64,000 bases of DNA, taken from Desulfovibrio subterraneus (GTDB lineage: Bacteria > Desulfobacterota > Desulfovibrionia > Desulfovibrionales > Desulfovibrionaceae). Both the position numbers and the translations under genes were made by a program. Every line of letters starts with the position of its first letter. Positions within the stretch are counted from its first letter, which is position 1. Below are positions 48,994 to 57,886 of this stretch, in pieces. The notes under the pieces are model-generated. The model ran no database searches. It was not told the DNA's origin and was given only the letters and a program-made list of their open reading frames with translations. Location of the stretch: assembly GCF_013340285.1 (NCBI RefSeq), contig NZ_BLVO01000005.1, positions 62,001-126,000 of the forward strand, in the 5' to 3' direction.

Positions 48994-49977
48994 ATGCATG
49001 AGCAATCAGATAGAATCAGGCTGGGAATATCTTCCTGCCTTCTTGGAAATAAAGTGCGTTATGACGGTGGACACAAGCGCGATGCCTGGATTGTGGATAC
49101 GCTGGGCCGCTATGTGGATTTTGTACCCGTGTGCCCTGAGGTGGAGATAGGCCTGCCCATTCCCCGCAACTCGCTGCGTCTTGTGGGCGACCCGCAAAGC
49201 CCGCGGCTTGTCATGCAGAAGACAGGCGAAGACCTGACCGCGCGCATGCGCGGGTGGGCGCAGGGGCGCAATGCGCAGCTGGCGGATGAGGGGCTTTGCG
49301 GCTTTATCTTCAAGCGGGCTTCTCCTTCCAGCGGCATGGAGCGGGTGAAGGTGTACCGCGATGTGCCGGAAGATCAGGCGGCCAAGGCAGGCCCCCCCGC
49401 TCTGACGGGAGTGGGTATTTTTGCGGATGAGTTCATGCGCCATTTTCCGTTGCTGCCGGTGGAGGAAGAAGGCAGGCTCAACGATCCTGGCCTGCGCGAG
49501 AACTTCATAGAGCGCATCTTCGCCATGCAGCGCTGGCGCGCTCTGCTTGCGGGCGGGATTACCCCCGGCAGGCTGGTGGATTTTCATTCGCGCCACAAAC
49601 TGCTGATCATGTCGCACAGTGTGGAACACTACCGGGAGATGGGCAGGCTGGTTGCCAAGTGCGCGGGCATGGACCCGCAGACGCTCGCGCAGGACTATCA
49701 GGTGCTGTTTCTCACCGCGCTGTCACGCCTTGCCACGGTGAAGAAGCACACGAATGTGCTGCAGCATGTCATGGGCTATTTCAAGAATACCCTGTCGCCT
49801 GACGAGAAGCAGGAGCTGGTTGAGGTGATAACGGCATACCACGACTCGCTCGTACCTCTTGTGGTGCCGGTTACGCTGCTCAACCACTATGTGCGCAAGT
49901 ATCAGGAGCCGTATCTTCTCGGGCAGTGGTATCTGCGTCCCCATCCGCTGGAGCTGAAGCTCCGCAACCATGCCTAG
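48994..49977 (+). CDS. DUF523 and DUF1722 (YbgA-like) protein
   Basis: A 327-residue protein with two known but uncharacterised domains. DUF523 (about 8-150) has GISSCLLGNKVRYDGGHKRD and PVCPEVEIGLPIPR, with conserved cysteines that suggest a metal or FeS site. DUF1722 (about 190-310) has DFHSRHKLLIMSHS and KKHTNVLQHVMGYFK. This fusion is widespread in bacteria and its role is not established. AAAGGGGG precedes ATG 48994; a second ATG lies one codon later in another frame and is not used. Confidence 0.9.
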   Translation: MHEQSDRIRLGISSCLLGNKVRYDGGHKRDAWIVDTLGRYVDFVPVCPEVEIGLPIPRNSLRLVGDPQSPRLVMQKTGEDLTARMRGWAQGRNAQLADEGLCGFIFKRASPSSGMERVKVYRDVPEDQAAKAGPPALTGVGIFADEFMRHFPLLPVEEEGRLNDPGLRENFIERIFAMQRWRALLAGGITPGRLVDFHSRHKLLIMSHSVEHYREMGRLVAKCAGMDPQTLAQDYQVLFLTALSRLATVKKHTNVLQHVMGYFKNTLSPDEKQELVEVITAYHDSLVPLVVPVTLLNHYVRKYQEPYLLGQWYLRPHPLELKLRNHA

Positions 49978-50134
49978 GAGTACCGGCCGGCAATTTGGTC
50001 CGGTTGCCTGAAAAAGTGTGGGAACAAGCCGATAAAATTGTACTTCCACTTGCCATCGCAAGGGGGGATATGTATTACTGTAATATAGTAGACAAATATT
50101 CCGTTGATTGAGTCTGAATCTCTGGAGGCCGTTT

Positions 50135-50410
50135 ATGAACAAGAGTGAACTTGTGAAAATGCTTGCCGAACAGCATAATCTTTCCAACGATGAGGCTGTA
50201 ATTGTTGTTAACTCTTTCTTTGACAGCGTACGAGATGCGCTGCTTGAAGGAGATCGTGTGGAGATTCGTGGTTTCGGCTCGTTCAAGGTAAAGGACTATA
50301 GTGGCTACAAAGGACGCAATCCCAAAACGGGAGAGAGCGTTGAAGTCGCTTCCAAAAAGCTGCCCGTTTTCAGAGCCGGAAAGGAACTGAAGGAACTGGT
50401 GAACGATTAG
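50135..50410 (+). CDS. HU/IHF-family DNA-binding protein
   Basis: A 91-residue histone-like protein, the normal HU/IHF length. It has MNKSELVKMLAEQHNLS, FFDSVRDALLEGDRVEIRGFGSF, and the DNA-arm signature GRNPKTGESVEV. It bends and compacts DNA as a dimer. CTGGAGG lies 6 bases before ATG 50135. It is followed after 73 bases by cheD on the same strand. Confidence 0.95.
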   Translation: MNKSELVKMLAEQHNLSNDEAVIVVNSFFDSVRDALLEGDRVEIRGFGSFKVKDYSGYKGRNPKTGESVEVASKKLPVFRAGKELKELVND

Positions 50411-50483
50411 TTCCCGGCAGGGCTGGTTGTCTTGCCTGCAGCTTGCGACGGGAGTATGTTGTCCCGTCTGGTAGGAGAACCCC

Positions 50484-51107
50484 ATGCCCCGCTCCAGCAA
50501 CCGTATCAGTAGTGCCTCGGTTCCCGAATCGCTTCGCGAAATCGGGTATCCTTGCGTGCACCTGAAAATCGGTGAGGGAATTGTCACCGGCCGTAACGTT
50601 CTGGTTTCCACGGTGCTGGGGTCTTGCGTCGCTGTCAGCTTTTACTGTGCTGCCAGAGGCGTGGCCGGGTTGTTTCACGCCATGTTGCCGACAAGCGTAG
50701 GCGCCAGAGGGGCTGACACGACTCCGTGCAAGTTTGTTGATTCTGCAATTCATTGTATTTTCGACCAATTTCGCAAGAAGGGCATCGCCGAAAAGGATAT
50801 TGAACTGAAACTGTTTGGCGGTGCCTTCAGCATGGGCACTGGTGCGCCCGAGCATGTGCGCAATGTTGTGAACGTTGGCGGGCGCAATGTAGAAGTTGCC
50901 CGGCAGGTGCTGGCCACGCTGAATCTCAAGATATCCCGCGAAAGTGTGGGGGGCGCACATGGAAGAAAGCTCGTGTTCGACACCACCACAGGGGATGTAT
51001 GGGTCAAGATGCTTGGGCGTACTGAAGAGCAGGCCCTGTTCAGGGAAGAAAGCGTGCTGCTGCCCGTGGCGGAAGGTCGCGCCTGCCCGTTGAATGACGA
51101 CAGGTAG
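50484..51107 (+). CDS. cheD: Chemoreceptor glutamine deamidase CheD
   Basis: A 207-residue CheD. It deamidates glutamines on methyl-accepting chemotaxis proteins to set their signalling state. The catalytic Cys is in VLGSCVAVSFY and the His in GLFHAMLP; KLFGGAFSMG is the third conserved block. AGGAG precedes ATG 50484. No cheC or cheA is adjacent. It probably acts on receptors such as the one at 30222-32252. Confidence 0.94.
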   Translation: MPRSSNRISSASVPESLREIGYPCVHLKIGEGIVTGRNVLVSTVLGSCVAVSFYCAARGVAGLFHAMLPTSVGARGADTTPCKFVDSAIHCIFDQFRKKGIAEKDIELKLFGGAFSMGTGAPEHVRNVVNVGGRNVEVARQVLATLNLKISRESVGGAHGRKLVFDTTTGDVWVKMLGRTEEQALFREESVLLPVAEGRACPLNDDR

Positions 51108-51151
51108 TTATCACGGTTGTGCGCCCGACAGTTCTGTGATTTACTCCCCTC

Positions 51152-51976
51152 ATGAAGATAGTATTCTGCATTGACGATAACCCCCGCTATCTCATGCTTG
51201 CCCGCGTGGCTGTGCGCAGCCTGCGCAGGCTCTACGGTGACGATGTGCCGGTGCTCTGCGTGTACGGTGGCAACTTGCCGGAAGTTGTTGAAGCCGTAGA
51301 GGCAGAACGCATTCCGCTTGCCCTGTATTCGCCGGTGCTCAACCATTCCACGGTTCCCCCTGCCTTTCATCGTGCCATAGGTGCTTTTCTCAAGCTCGAA
51401 CTCGCCCTTGTGCCGGAGCTGGCTGATGAGGAGCATGTTCTCTATTGCGACAGCGACATCTATTTTCATGCCCGCTTTGATGAGCTGCTCGCCATGAAGC
51501 CGCCATACATGGCCATGGCCCGCGAGGCATCTTCTCCCTTCTGGCATGATGTGCAGCAGATGCATTACGTGTGGCGTGACAGGAACTACACCGTTCCGCT
51601 GCCGTTTCCCATATGGACGTACTCTTCGGGGGTGGTGAACTTCAACCTCACCCGGCTGCGCAGGCATGACCATATCCACAATTTTCTGGCTTACTGCCTG
51701 CAGAACGTCCACCATATAGGCAATCTCGATCAGTCCCTGCTGAACTATTTTTTCGGCAAACGCATCACCAAGCTGCCCCCCCCGTACAACTGCCCTCCAT
51801 ACCGTGCTGATGCGCGCGACACAGGCTGCCTTATTCACTTTCATGGCCCCAAACCCTGGGATATAAAGGCGGAATTGTGGCGGGAACTGCGCATTAATCA
51901 CTTCCACTGGTTCCGCGAACGCTGGTTCGAACTGCTTACCCCCGATGAGGCTGAATTGGCCCGCAGTTGGGCATAG
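51152..51976 (+). CDS. Glycosyltransferase, GT8-like
   Basis: A 274-residue soluble enzyme with a GT-A fold. The start KIVFCIDDNPRYLMLA, the metal-binding YCDSDIYFH (DxD near residue 106), and the late GCLIHFHGPKPWD are typical of family 8-like sugar transferases. Donor and acceptor are unknown. It may decorate lipopolysaccharide or a surface protein. It stands alone between cheD and the GGDEF gene. Confidence 0.85.
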   Translation: MKIVFCIDDNPRYLMLARVAVRSLRRLYGDDVPVLCVYGGNLPEVVEAVEAERIPLALYSPVLNHSTVPPAFHRAIGAFLKLELALVPELADEEHVLYCDSDIYFHARFDELLAMKPPYMAMAREASSPFWHDVQQMHYVWRDRNYTVPLPFPIWTYSSGVVNFNLTRLRRHDHIHNFLAYCLQNVHHIGNLDQSLLNYFFGKRITKLPPPYNCPPYRADARDTGCLIHFHGPKPWDIKAELWRELRINHFHWFRERWFELLTPDEAELARSWA

Positions 51977-52134
51977 CAGACTGGTCAGGCTCCTTTCTCA
52001 CCGTATTTGTTGTAGATTTATTGTATTACATTTTTGTTTAGATACTCTTTGTCTTTTACGTAATGATCTGTTAAGCAGGCATGTTAATATCGTTCGGGAA
52101 TGATCGTCCCTTGCTGGACAGATGGGGGGCTCAG

Positions 52135-53067
52135 ATGGTTCATACTTTTTCCGCATATGATCCCGATTGGGAACTCGCAGAACGCATGTTGCAAATGGAA
52201 CGTTATGCATGGCTTTCCTTGACGCATGACATGGGGACGGTGTTGTCCATTGACGGCCGCTTCGATGATGTGAACACGCAGTGGGAAGCCGTGACCGGAT
52301 ATGACGAATGCGAGTTGCTGGGCAGCTATCTTGTGGAGTTCATGCACTTCGACGACCGAGAGCGCGCCCTTGCCGACTGGCAGAGCCTTATCACAGCCGA
52401 TGTGAGCACCACCTCTGTCGCGTTCCGCTTTTTGTGCAAGGACGGTGAATACAAGCGCCTTTCGTGGAACCTTATGTATTCTCCCGAGCACGAGTGTTTT
52501 TTCTGTACCGTGAAGGACGTGAACGAATCCCTTTCCGACATGGCCATTCAATACGCCTACAAAGATGTGCTTACCGGTCTTGGCAACAGGCTGTTCCTTA
52601 TGGACGCCGTACCGGCCTGGATTGAAGAAGCCCACAGAGGCGGGGCACAGCTTGCGGTCTGTTTTCTCGATCTGGACGGCTTTAAGCTGGTGAACGACAC
52701 ATACGGTCACAAGGTCGGCGATCTGCTGCTGAAAAAAGTTGCGGAAAAATTGACCCGCAGTGTTCCCAGAGATTGTGTGGTTCGCCTCGGCGGAGATGAG
52801 TTTGTGATCGTTCTGCGTGATGTTGCTTCGCGTGAAGCCGTGACTCATCTGCTTCAGGAGCTCATGCAAAGCATCAACACGGCTGTGTGCATAGAAGGGC
52901 AGGACTGTTCGGTGGGCGTGAGCGTTGGCGTGGGCATGTTCCCTGAAGACGGCGCATCACTGGAAGAGCTGGTTCAGGTTGCCGATGAGGCCATGTATGA
53001 CGTGAAACGGGAGGGAAAGAACGACTTTGCCTTCCGCCGGAAGTTATCGAAAGAAAACGCGGCCTGA
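52135..53067 (+). CDS. PAS-GGDEF diguanylate cyclase
   Basis: A 310-residue cytosolic protein. A PAS domain (about 25-140; VLSIDGRFDDVN, GSYLVEFMHFDD) is followed by a GGDEF domain (about 150-305) with the active motif RLGGDEFVIV and DPLTGLGNR-like YKDVLTGLGNRLF. It should make c-di-GMP from GTP. No RxxD inhibitory site is seen 5 residues before GGDEF. ATG 52135 has GGGGGG just upstream; an in-frame ATG at 52081 would add 18 residues. A terminator follows. Confidence 0.92.
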   Translation: MVHTFSAYDPDWELAERMLQMERYAWLSLTHDMGTVLSIDGRFDDVNTQWEAVTGYDECELLGSYLVEFMHFDDRERALADWQSLITADVSTTSVAFRFLCKDGEYKRLSWNLMYSPEHECFFCTVKDVNESLSDMAIQYAYKDVLTGLGNRLFLMDAVPAWIEEAHRGGAQLAVCFLDLDGFKLVNDTYGHKVGDLLLKKVAEKLTRSVPRDCVVRLGGDEFVIVLRDVASREAVTHLLQELMQSINTAVCIEGQDCSVGVSVGVGMFPEDGASLEELVQVADEAMYDVKREGKNDFAFRRKLSKENAA

Positions 53068-53096
53068 CAACATCAAAGATGGAAGAGAGTGTTCAG

Positions 53097-53127
53097 AGCC
53101 ATACGGGTGACCGTATGGCTTTTTTAT
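53097..53127 (+). terminator. Rho-independent terminator after the GGDEF gene
   Basis: AGCCATACGG-GTGA-CCGTATGGCT (53097-53120), a perfect 10-bp stem, followed by TTTTTATG. Confidence 0.92.
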
Positions 53128-53279
53128 GTTGAGGGAGCAGCCGGCGGCAGGGGAGAGGCTGATATGGTTGTTTCTTCCGGTGTTACAGGAGGGAATGCCC
53201 TGACTGTATGCGCCATGCTGATCCTGCGCATGGCGTTTTGTCGTGCTTCAGGCGGCTCAGGTGCTGGTGCTGAGACCGT

Positions 53280-53789
53280 TCAGGCCAGTTGTTTGTAAAA
53301 CACGACGGTGGCGTGCAGGGAGCCGTCCGTACCGGCGGCGTAGTCCGGAATGACACCCACTCGGGTCCAGCCCAGATGTTGATATATGGCCTCTGCAGGA
53401 CGGCCGAGATGCGTATCAAGCACCAGAAGAGTTTTGCCGCAGGCAAGGGCATGGTCTTCTACGGCCTGCATGAGGCGCGAGGCAATGCCTTTTCCGCGAT
53501 AGTCTGTGTGGGTGATGAGTTTGCGCACTTCTGCCCTGTGCTGCCCGTTGGCCTTGGGCGATGGCGCAAGCTGCACGGAGCCGACGAGTACGCCGTCCAT
53601 TTCTGCAATGAACAGGACAAGGCCGGATTCCATCTCCGCTTTCACCTGACGCCAGTATTCAAGGGCCGTTTCCTTTTGCAGGGGAGCAAAGAAGCCGACC
53701 GAGCCGCCTGCGTTGATGACGTCAATGAGCAGTTCTGCCAACCCGTCATACTGGGCGGCGGAAAGCGTGGTGGGAGTGGTGATGTTCAC
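53280..53789 (-). CDS. GNAT-family N-acetyltransferase
   Basis: A 169-residue acetyltransferase. Motif A is LITHTDYRGKGIASRLMQAVEDHA (acetyl-CoA pyrophosphate binding, about 95-118), and motif B is YQHLGWTRVGVIPDYA. The small-molecule or protein substrate is unknown. GTG 53789 is chosen because AAGG lies 7 bases before and the fold begins soon after; codons further upstream overlap the neighbouring gene and look unstructured. It may be co-transcribed with the upstream solute-binding protein gene. Confidence 0.88.
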   Translation of the reverse strand: MNITTPTTLSAAQYDGLAELLIDVINAGGSVGFFAPLQKETALEYWRQVKAEMESGLVLFIAEMDGVLVGSVQLAPSPKANGQHRAEVRKLITHTDYRGKGIASRLMQAVEDHALACGKTLLVLDTHLGRPAEAIYQHLGWTRVGVIPDYAAGTDGSLHATVVFYKQLA

Positions 53790-53865
53790 GGGAATACCTT
53801 GTCTGCGTGTATGAATGGTTCTGCACGGCTGCCGGAATGCGGCATTGTCGGCGCAGCGGTGGCTG

Positions 53866-54744
53866 CTACTCAAGCGGGTCGCGGTCGAACATGGGAGTCT
53901 GGAGCGCCTGCTTGCTCAGGAACGGGTTTTTCAGCGGAAGAACAATACGCTGTTTAAGCTGCAGTTCCTTGTACGGAGTTTTGCCCCGCTTTTTCCGGAA
54001 GAGCTTTTGCCAGGCACCCGTCTTTACGAGCTGGTTGTAGCCGGCTTCCAGCCGCTGCTTCAGCTGTGCATTGTTCCTGCTGACGAAAATGATCTCCCGT
54101 AACGGATAGACAAAAAGCAGACGTTTCTCAACGGTGATGTTGAGCTTTCTACCATTTTGTCCGTGCCGCTGCATGGCGGATGCAATTTGGTCTATGCCGC
54201 GCGGAAAGGCGCTGAACCGGCGGGTCACAAGTTGATCGTAAAGGGCGTCATCCAGAGAGTTCTTTGAAACAGCGATGCCGTTGAATTCCAGAATTTCCGT
54301 ATCAGCCCAGTGTGTGCCGGTTCCCATGACAAGGCCGGATGCCTTCCAGTCCTCAAGCGAACGGATGTTGTCGAAAAGTGGCTGGTCGCCTTCCCTGATC
54401 AGGCAGACCCTGTGCCCCATATCCCGCCCACCCATGTAGATATAGACGGGCATCAGCCTCTGTTCTCGCTCCAGCGAGCAGGGCAGCCACAGCAGGTCCA
54501 GGCTTCTGTTGTGCTCCAGTTCGTAGACCGCGCGTCCCTGTTCCATGTCTGCGCTTCGCACAAGTTCATACGGGCCGTAGTCCTCCACCGTGGCATTGAG
54601 GAGGAGCTCCACCTTGTGTCTGTCCTCCCAGAGGTGTTCCCACAGCACGATGCGCTCCTTGCGGCTGTCCGCAGCATGTGCGGGGACTGCCACAAGGGGT
54701 ATGAGAACCAGAAGGGAGGCCAGTATGTTGCGGAGATAATGCAT
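53866..54744 (-). CDS. Periplasmic solute-binding-like protein
   Basis: A 292-residue protein with a signal peptide (residues 1-24, cleavage AHA). The mature part resembles SBP_bac_3-type binding proteins (YGPYELVRSADMEQGRA, GLVMGTGTHWADTEIL, FPRGIDQIASAM) but lacks some of the usual ligand residues. The C-terminus is unusually basic (FRKKRGKTPYKELQLKQR). No transporter genes are adjacent. It is a second orphan of this class in the window after 2198-2980. The ligand is unknown. Confidence 0.82.
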   Translation of the reverse strand: MHYLRNILASLLVLIPLVAVPAHAADSRKERIVLWEHLWEDRHKVELLLNATVEDYGPYELVRSADMEQGRAVYELEHNRSLDLLWLPCSLEREQRLMPVYIYMGGRDMGHRVCLIREGDQPLFDNIRSLEDWKASGLVMGTGTHWADTEILEFNGIAVSKNSLDDALYDQLVTRRFSAFPRGIDQIASAMQRHGQNGRKLNITVEKRLLFVYPLREIIFVSRNNAQLKQRLEAGYNQLVKTGAWQKLFRKKRGKTPYKELQLKQRIVLPLKNPFLSKQALQTPMFDRDPLE

Positions 54745-54843
54745 AGTATTGGCGCCAGTATGTAGCTGTTTTCGTGAGTAATTGGTATTATATACTACAC
54801 CGTTATCTGTGATTCAACGAAAAGGGACACCGTGCCGGTATCA

Positions 54844-54889
54844 CACAGAAGCCCCCGGCGGACTATAGCGTCTGCCGGGGGCTTCTGTG
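54844..54889 (-). terminator. Terminator after the second GNAT gene
   Basis: CACAGAAGCCCCCGGC (54844-54859) pairs perfectly with GCCGGGGGCTTCTGTG (54874-54889), a 16-bp stem. It lies 35 bases beyond the stop of the minus-strand acetyltransferase gene. The T run is short. Confidence 0.75.
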
Positions 54890-54923
54890 CCTGATGATGC
54901 GTTGGCCTTATGCGCGAGCGATG

Positions 54924-55358
54924 TTAGCCCAGCGCCATATGAAGCAGGGGAAAGGGATTGCCCTGCCCGTCCATGGCGGAGCGGCCGGTTATCACAAAGC
55001 CCATATGTTTATAGAAGTCTGTCGCCTTGGGGTTCTGCTCGTTCACATCCACGGAGGTCACGCCCATTTTCTGTATTGCATGGCGGCACAGGGCTTTTCC
55101 TGCGCCCTTTCCGAAATGGTCGGGGTGGATAAAAAGCATCTCAAGGTTATTTTCCGCCACGCCGCAGAATCCCAGAATGGTGCCTTGTTCGTTCCGTGCG
55201 CATTGCAGGGTAACGGCATCGAAATACTGATCGAGGATGAGGGGGCGCAAAGATTCAATGTCCGCATTGTTCAGGAAATGATGGGTGGCCCGTACGGACG
55301 CTTCCCATATGGCGATCAATTCGGAATGGTCCTGCTTGGTTGCAGGGGTGATGATCAT
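54924..55358 (-). CDS. GNAT-family N-acetyltransferase (YjaB-like)
   Basis: A 144-residue acetyltransferase. It has WEASVRATHHFL near the start, FIHPDHFGKGAGKALCRHAIQ (motif A), and VNEQNPKATDFYKHMGF (motif B), a layout like YjaB-type enzymes. ATG 55358 is chosen because GGAG lies 6 bases before; an upstream in-frame ATG at 55370 lacks a site. A run of twelve G residues lies about 50 bases upstream. Confidence 0.9.
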   Translation of the reverse strand: MIITPATKQDHSELIAIWEASVRATHHFLNNADIESLRPLILDQYFDAVTLQCARNEQGTILGFCGVAENNLEMLFIHPDHFGKGAGKALCRHAIQKMGVTSVDVNEQNPKATDFYKHMGFVITGRSAMDGQGNPFPLLHMALG

Positions 55359-55407
55359 TGTGTGCTCCATTCTTGCGGCGTTGGGGCGGGGAGATGTGCC
55401 TGCACGC

Positions 55408-55419
55408 GGGGGGGGGGGG
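55408..55419. repeat. Homopolymer run of 12 G
   Basis: An uninterrupted run of twelve G on the plus strand, in the 114-base gap between the XRE-cupin gene stop and the GNAT gene start. Runs of this length are prone to slippage. Confidence 0.95.
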
Positions 55420-55472
55420 ACGCGTCATGCGTGTCTCTGTGAAGAGGCAGCAGGATACTGTTGCGCCTGGGC

Positions 55473-56027
55473 TTATCCCAGATAGCTGATCTGCATCAGC
55501 ATGGCGGCCTGCCCTTCTCCGATATTTCTGTATTCATGCGGATGGTTCGCGTGGAATTGCAGAAACTCATCCTCGCCGACCACAAAGCTCTTGCCCTGCA
55601 CAGTCACCTGAACCGTGCCGCATTTTACGAAGATGTACTCGTGCACGTTTCCTTCATGCGGTTCACCATGAAAGGTGGTGTCGGCATCCATCTCCACATA
55701 GTAGGTTTCCATGGCCTGCTCAGGATTGAACGGAATGAGTGGATAGATGCGATAGGCCCCGTTTTCTCCCGTGAGGGGGGCGTCTTCCTTGTACGGCTTG
55801 ACCCGTGCTTCCACAGGAGGATTCTTGAGAAGGGTGGAGAAGGAAACCCGCAGCCCGTTGGCAATCTTCCATATGGTCGCAATGGTGGGGCTGGATTTGC
55901 CGCTTTCTATCTGTCGCAGCATGCTTTTGCTTACCTTGGTGAGCTCAGCAAGCTGGTCAAGGCTGAGATTGCGCGCCTCACGGAGCGATTTCAGATTGGC
56001 GGATACGGTGCAAATTTCTTGTTTCAT
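55473..56027 (-). CDS. XRE-family regulator with cupin sensor domain
   Basis: A 184-residue regulator. The N-terminal helix-turn-helix is LSLDQLAELTKVSKSMLRQIESG (about 21-43). The C-terminal cupin barrel (about 105-180) has HGEPHEGNVHEYIFVKCG and ends FHANHPHEYRN. This layout is common in regulators that sense small metabolites. ATG 56027 is chosen by family length. It is divergent from a LysE-family exporter with 98 bases between, so it probably controls that gene. Confidence 0.92.
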   Translation of the reverse strand: MKQEICTVSANLKSLREARNLSLDQLAELTKVSKSMLRQIESGKSSPTIATIWKIANGLRVSFSTLLKNPPVEARVKPYKEDAPLTGENGAYRIYPLIPFNPEQAMETYYVEMDADTTFHGEPHEGNVHEYIFVKCGTVQVTVQGKSFVVGEDEFLQFHANHPHEYRNIGEGQAAMLMQISYLG

Positions 56028-56039
56028 ATAGCGCTCAAA

Positions 56040-56085
56040 TTGACAATATAACAAACAGTGTGCAGTATGACGTTCAAACAGACGT
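56040..56085 (+). promoter_or_regulatory. lysE promoter and operator candidates
   Basis: TTGACA (56040-56045) and CAGTAT (56063-56068) are 17 bases apart. Just downstream, GACGTT occurs twice (56069-56074 and 56081-56086) 12 bases apart, a possible direct-repeat site for the XRE-cupin regulator. Confidence 0.4.
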
Positions 56086-56125
56086 TATTGTATTTTGTTT
56101 ACGAAACTCTTTCAAGGAAAAACGT

Positions 56126-56725
56126 ATGTCACTGCAATTGTTTCCTCTTTTTGTCTTCACGCAAGTTGCCTTCTTTACACCCGGACCGAACACCATCTCC
56201 TGTGCCTCCATGGGGATGGTGGTGGGGTATAGAAGGACTGTCCCCTATATGCTGGGTATAACGGCCGGTTTTTTTATCATCATGCTCTTTTGTGCGTTTC
56301 TTTCGCACGCGGTGCTGACGGCCATGCCGGATTTCGAACGGTACATCCGCTGGATCGGGGCTGTGTATATTCTCTGGCTCGCGGCTTCGGTGTTGAAAAT
56401 GGATCTTGCCGGAAGCGGGACAAATTTCTCCCCGCTCTCCTTTACCAACGGAGTATTTCTGCAGCTGGCCAATCCCAAGGTGGCCGTGTGCGGTCTGGCA
56501 ATCTATTCCACTTTTCTGGCGGCACTTGCCGATCAGGCAGGAGCGCTGGTTGTCTCTGCCGTGCTGTTCTCCCTCAATGCGTTTGTTGCCGCATCCACAT
56601 GGGCCTTGTTCGGCACAGTCATACGGCGCACGCTCGAAAATGAGGAATATAGAAAAGTGGTAAACGTGGCACTGGCGTTGCTGCTGGTCTATTCGGCGGT
56701 ATCACTTTCCGGGGTGCTGTCGTAG
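56126..56725 (+). CDS. LysE/RhtB-family exporter
   Basis: A 199-residue inner-membrane protein with about six membrane helices and the family signature FFTPGPNTISCASMG near the start, then FLQLANPKVAV. It should export an amino acid or related metabolite. AAGGAAAAACGT precedes ATG 56126. It is divergent from an XRE-cupin regulator. It is a different branch from the LysE protein at 21206-21835, and each has its own type of regulator. Confidence 0.92.
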   Translation: MSLQLFPLFVFTQVAFFTPGPNTISCASMGMVVGYRRTVPYMLGITAGFFIIMLFCAFLSHAVLTAMPDFERYIRWIGAVYILWLAASVLKMDLAGSGTNFSPLSFTNGVFLQLANPKVAVCGLAIYSTFLAALADQAGALVVSAVLFSLNAFVAASTWALFGTVIRRTLENEEYRKVVNVALALLLVYSAVSLSGVLS

Positions 56726-56788
56726 CGGCGGAAGTGTCAGCTATATGTGAGATTGAGCCGAGGGGCAGTGCAGCCTGAGAAATCTGGT

Positions 56789-56823
56789 GACAAAGGCCGT
56801 TCACACCAACGGTGCTCTTTGTC
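56789..56823. terminator. Hairpin between convergent lysE and maf
   Basis: GACAAAG/CTTTGTC with an inner CCGTT/AACGG and a small internal bulge. There is no T run, so terminator activity is uncertain. Confidence 0.35.
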
Positions 56824-56918
56824 GGACGTCTCGTGTGCCGATATCGCCTGCGTCGGATAACAGGGGTTTCCCGTGCCTCCGTAACAAGTTGCGAAGATAT
56901 GCTGAAAAGGAGAGGTGG

Positions 56919-57527
56919 TCAGACCTGCCCCGGAACAATCACGCTCATTTCCGACAAGACTTCCAGCACATTGGTGACAGGCAGCCCGACCACGTTGGAC
57001 CACGAGCCGTCTATGCGCTCCACGAGGAACGAGCCGATGCCCTGAATGGCGTAGGCACCTGCCTTGTCGGTGGGTTCTCCGGTGCGGATGTAGGCAATGA
57101 GCGCTTCCAGCGGCGGCCGTATCATGGTTACGGCGGTGGAGACGGCAAAGCTGACCGAACGGCCGTCCGGCAGCACGATGCAGACGCCCGTAATGACCTC
57201 GTGTGTAGCGCCTGCCAGCCGAGAGAGCATGTCCAGCGCGTGGGTGTCATCCATAGGTTTGCCCATTATCTCGTTTCCCAGCACCACTATGGTATCTGCG
57301 CCCACGGTGCAGCAGCCCGGATTATCCATGGCCACAGGCATGGTCTTGGCGTGTGCCGCACGTCGTGCGTAGTCGGAAGGATCTTCGCCGGATTCCGGAG
57401 CCGGTTCCGCATCGGGGGCGGTGATGACGCGGAATGCAAGGCCAAGGTCGCTGAAGAAGTCCCGCCGTCTCGGTGAACCGGAAGCAAGAATAAGCGGAAC
57501 AGTGGCTGTATAGACCGGGTGGCTCAT
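56919..57527 (-). CDS. maf: Maf-family nucleoside triphosphate pyrophosphatase
   Basis: A 202-residue Maf/YhdE-like protein that hydrolyses dTTP, UTP or modified nucleotides. Signatures are ILASGSPRRRDFF near the start, VGADTIVVLGNEIMGKP, and the GAYAIQGIGSFLVERIDGSWSNVVGLP block. ATG 57527 fits the normal family length; an upstream TTG adds 22 unstructured residues. No strong ribosome-binding site is seen. It is a single gene. Confidence 0.94.
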   Translation of the reverse strand: MSHPVYTATVPLILASGSPRRRDFFSDLGLAFRVITAPDAEPAPESGEDPSDYARRAAHAKTMPVAMDNPGCCTVGADTIVVLGNEIMGKPMDDTHALDMLSRLAGATHEVITGVCIVLPDGRSVSFAVSTAVTMIRPPLEALIAYIRTGEPTDKAGAYAIQGIGSFLVERIDGSWSNVVGLPVTNVLEVLSEMSVIVPGQV

Positions 57528-57795
57528 GGGGATATCTGCTTTGTTTGTGGATGCATCTGTGTGTATAGCCGGCTGTCGGGCTGTTCCGGCCAATTGCCTT
57601 GATCGCGGTATCTGCGGAAAAAACGGGTGCGCAGCGGGGTGTGGCAGCGGAAGAAAGATCTATCCCGTGCCATTGCGACCCTGCTCACTCTGTTTGCCGG
57701 GGCAGTTCTTCATCTCGTATTTTCGGGTGCGAAGCAAGGTTTGCTGTCTCTGTGCAGCCGTGCGGGTGGCTGGCGGTATATCTTCATGCAAACCC
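57528..57795. other. Intergenic stretch upstream of maf
   Basis: A gap of about 270 bases between the maf start and the first sigma-28-type promoter. It should hold the maf promoter on the minus strand. I see no clear boxes, repeats or RNA here. Confidence 0.4.
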
Positions 57796-57822
57796 TAAAC
57801 TTTATGTATATCGGGCCGAAGA
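57796..57822 (+). promoter_or_regulatory. Distal sigma-28 (FliA) promoter candidate
   Basis: TAAACTTT-N11-GCCGAAGA, against the consensus TAAAGTTT-N11-GCCGATAA. The spacer is exact, with one mismatch in the -35 and two in the -10. It lies 91 bases upstream of a better match. Confidence 0.55.
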
Positions 57823-57886
57823 GATGGGTGAGGCTGGACGCAGTTCTCCCCTCAGAGAAAAAATGAAAAAAAGTTGCGTCCGGACC

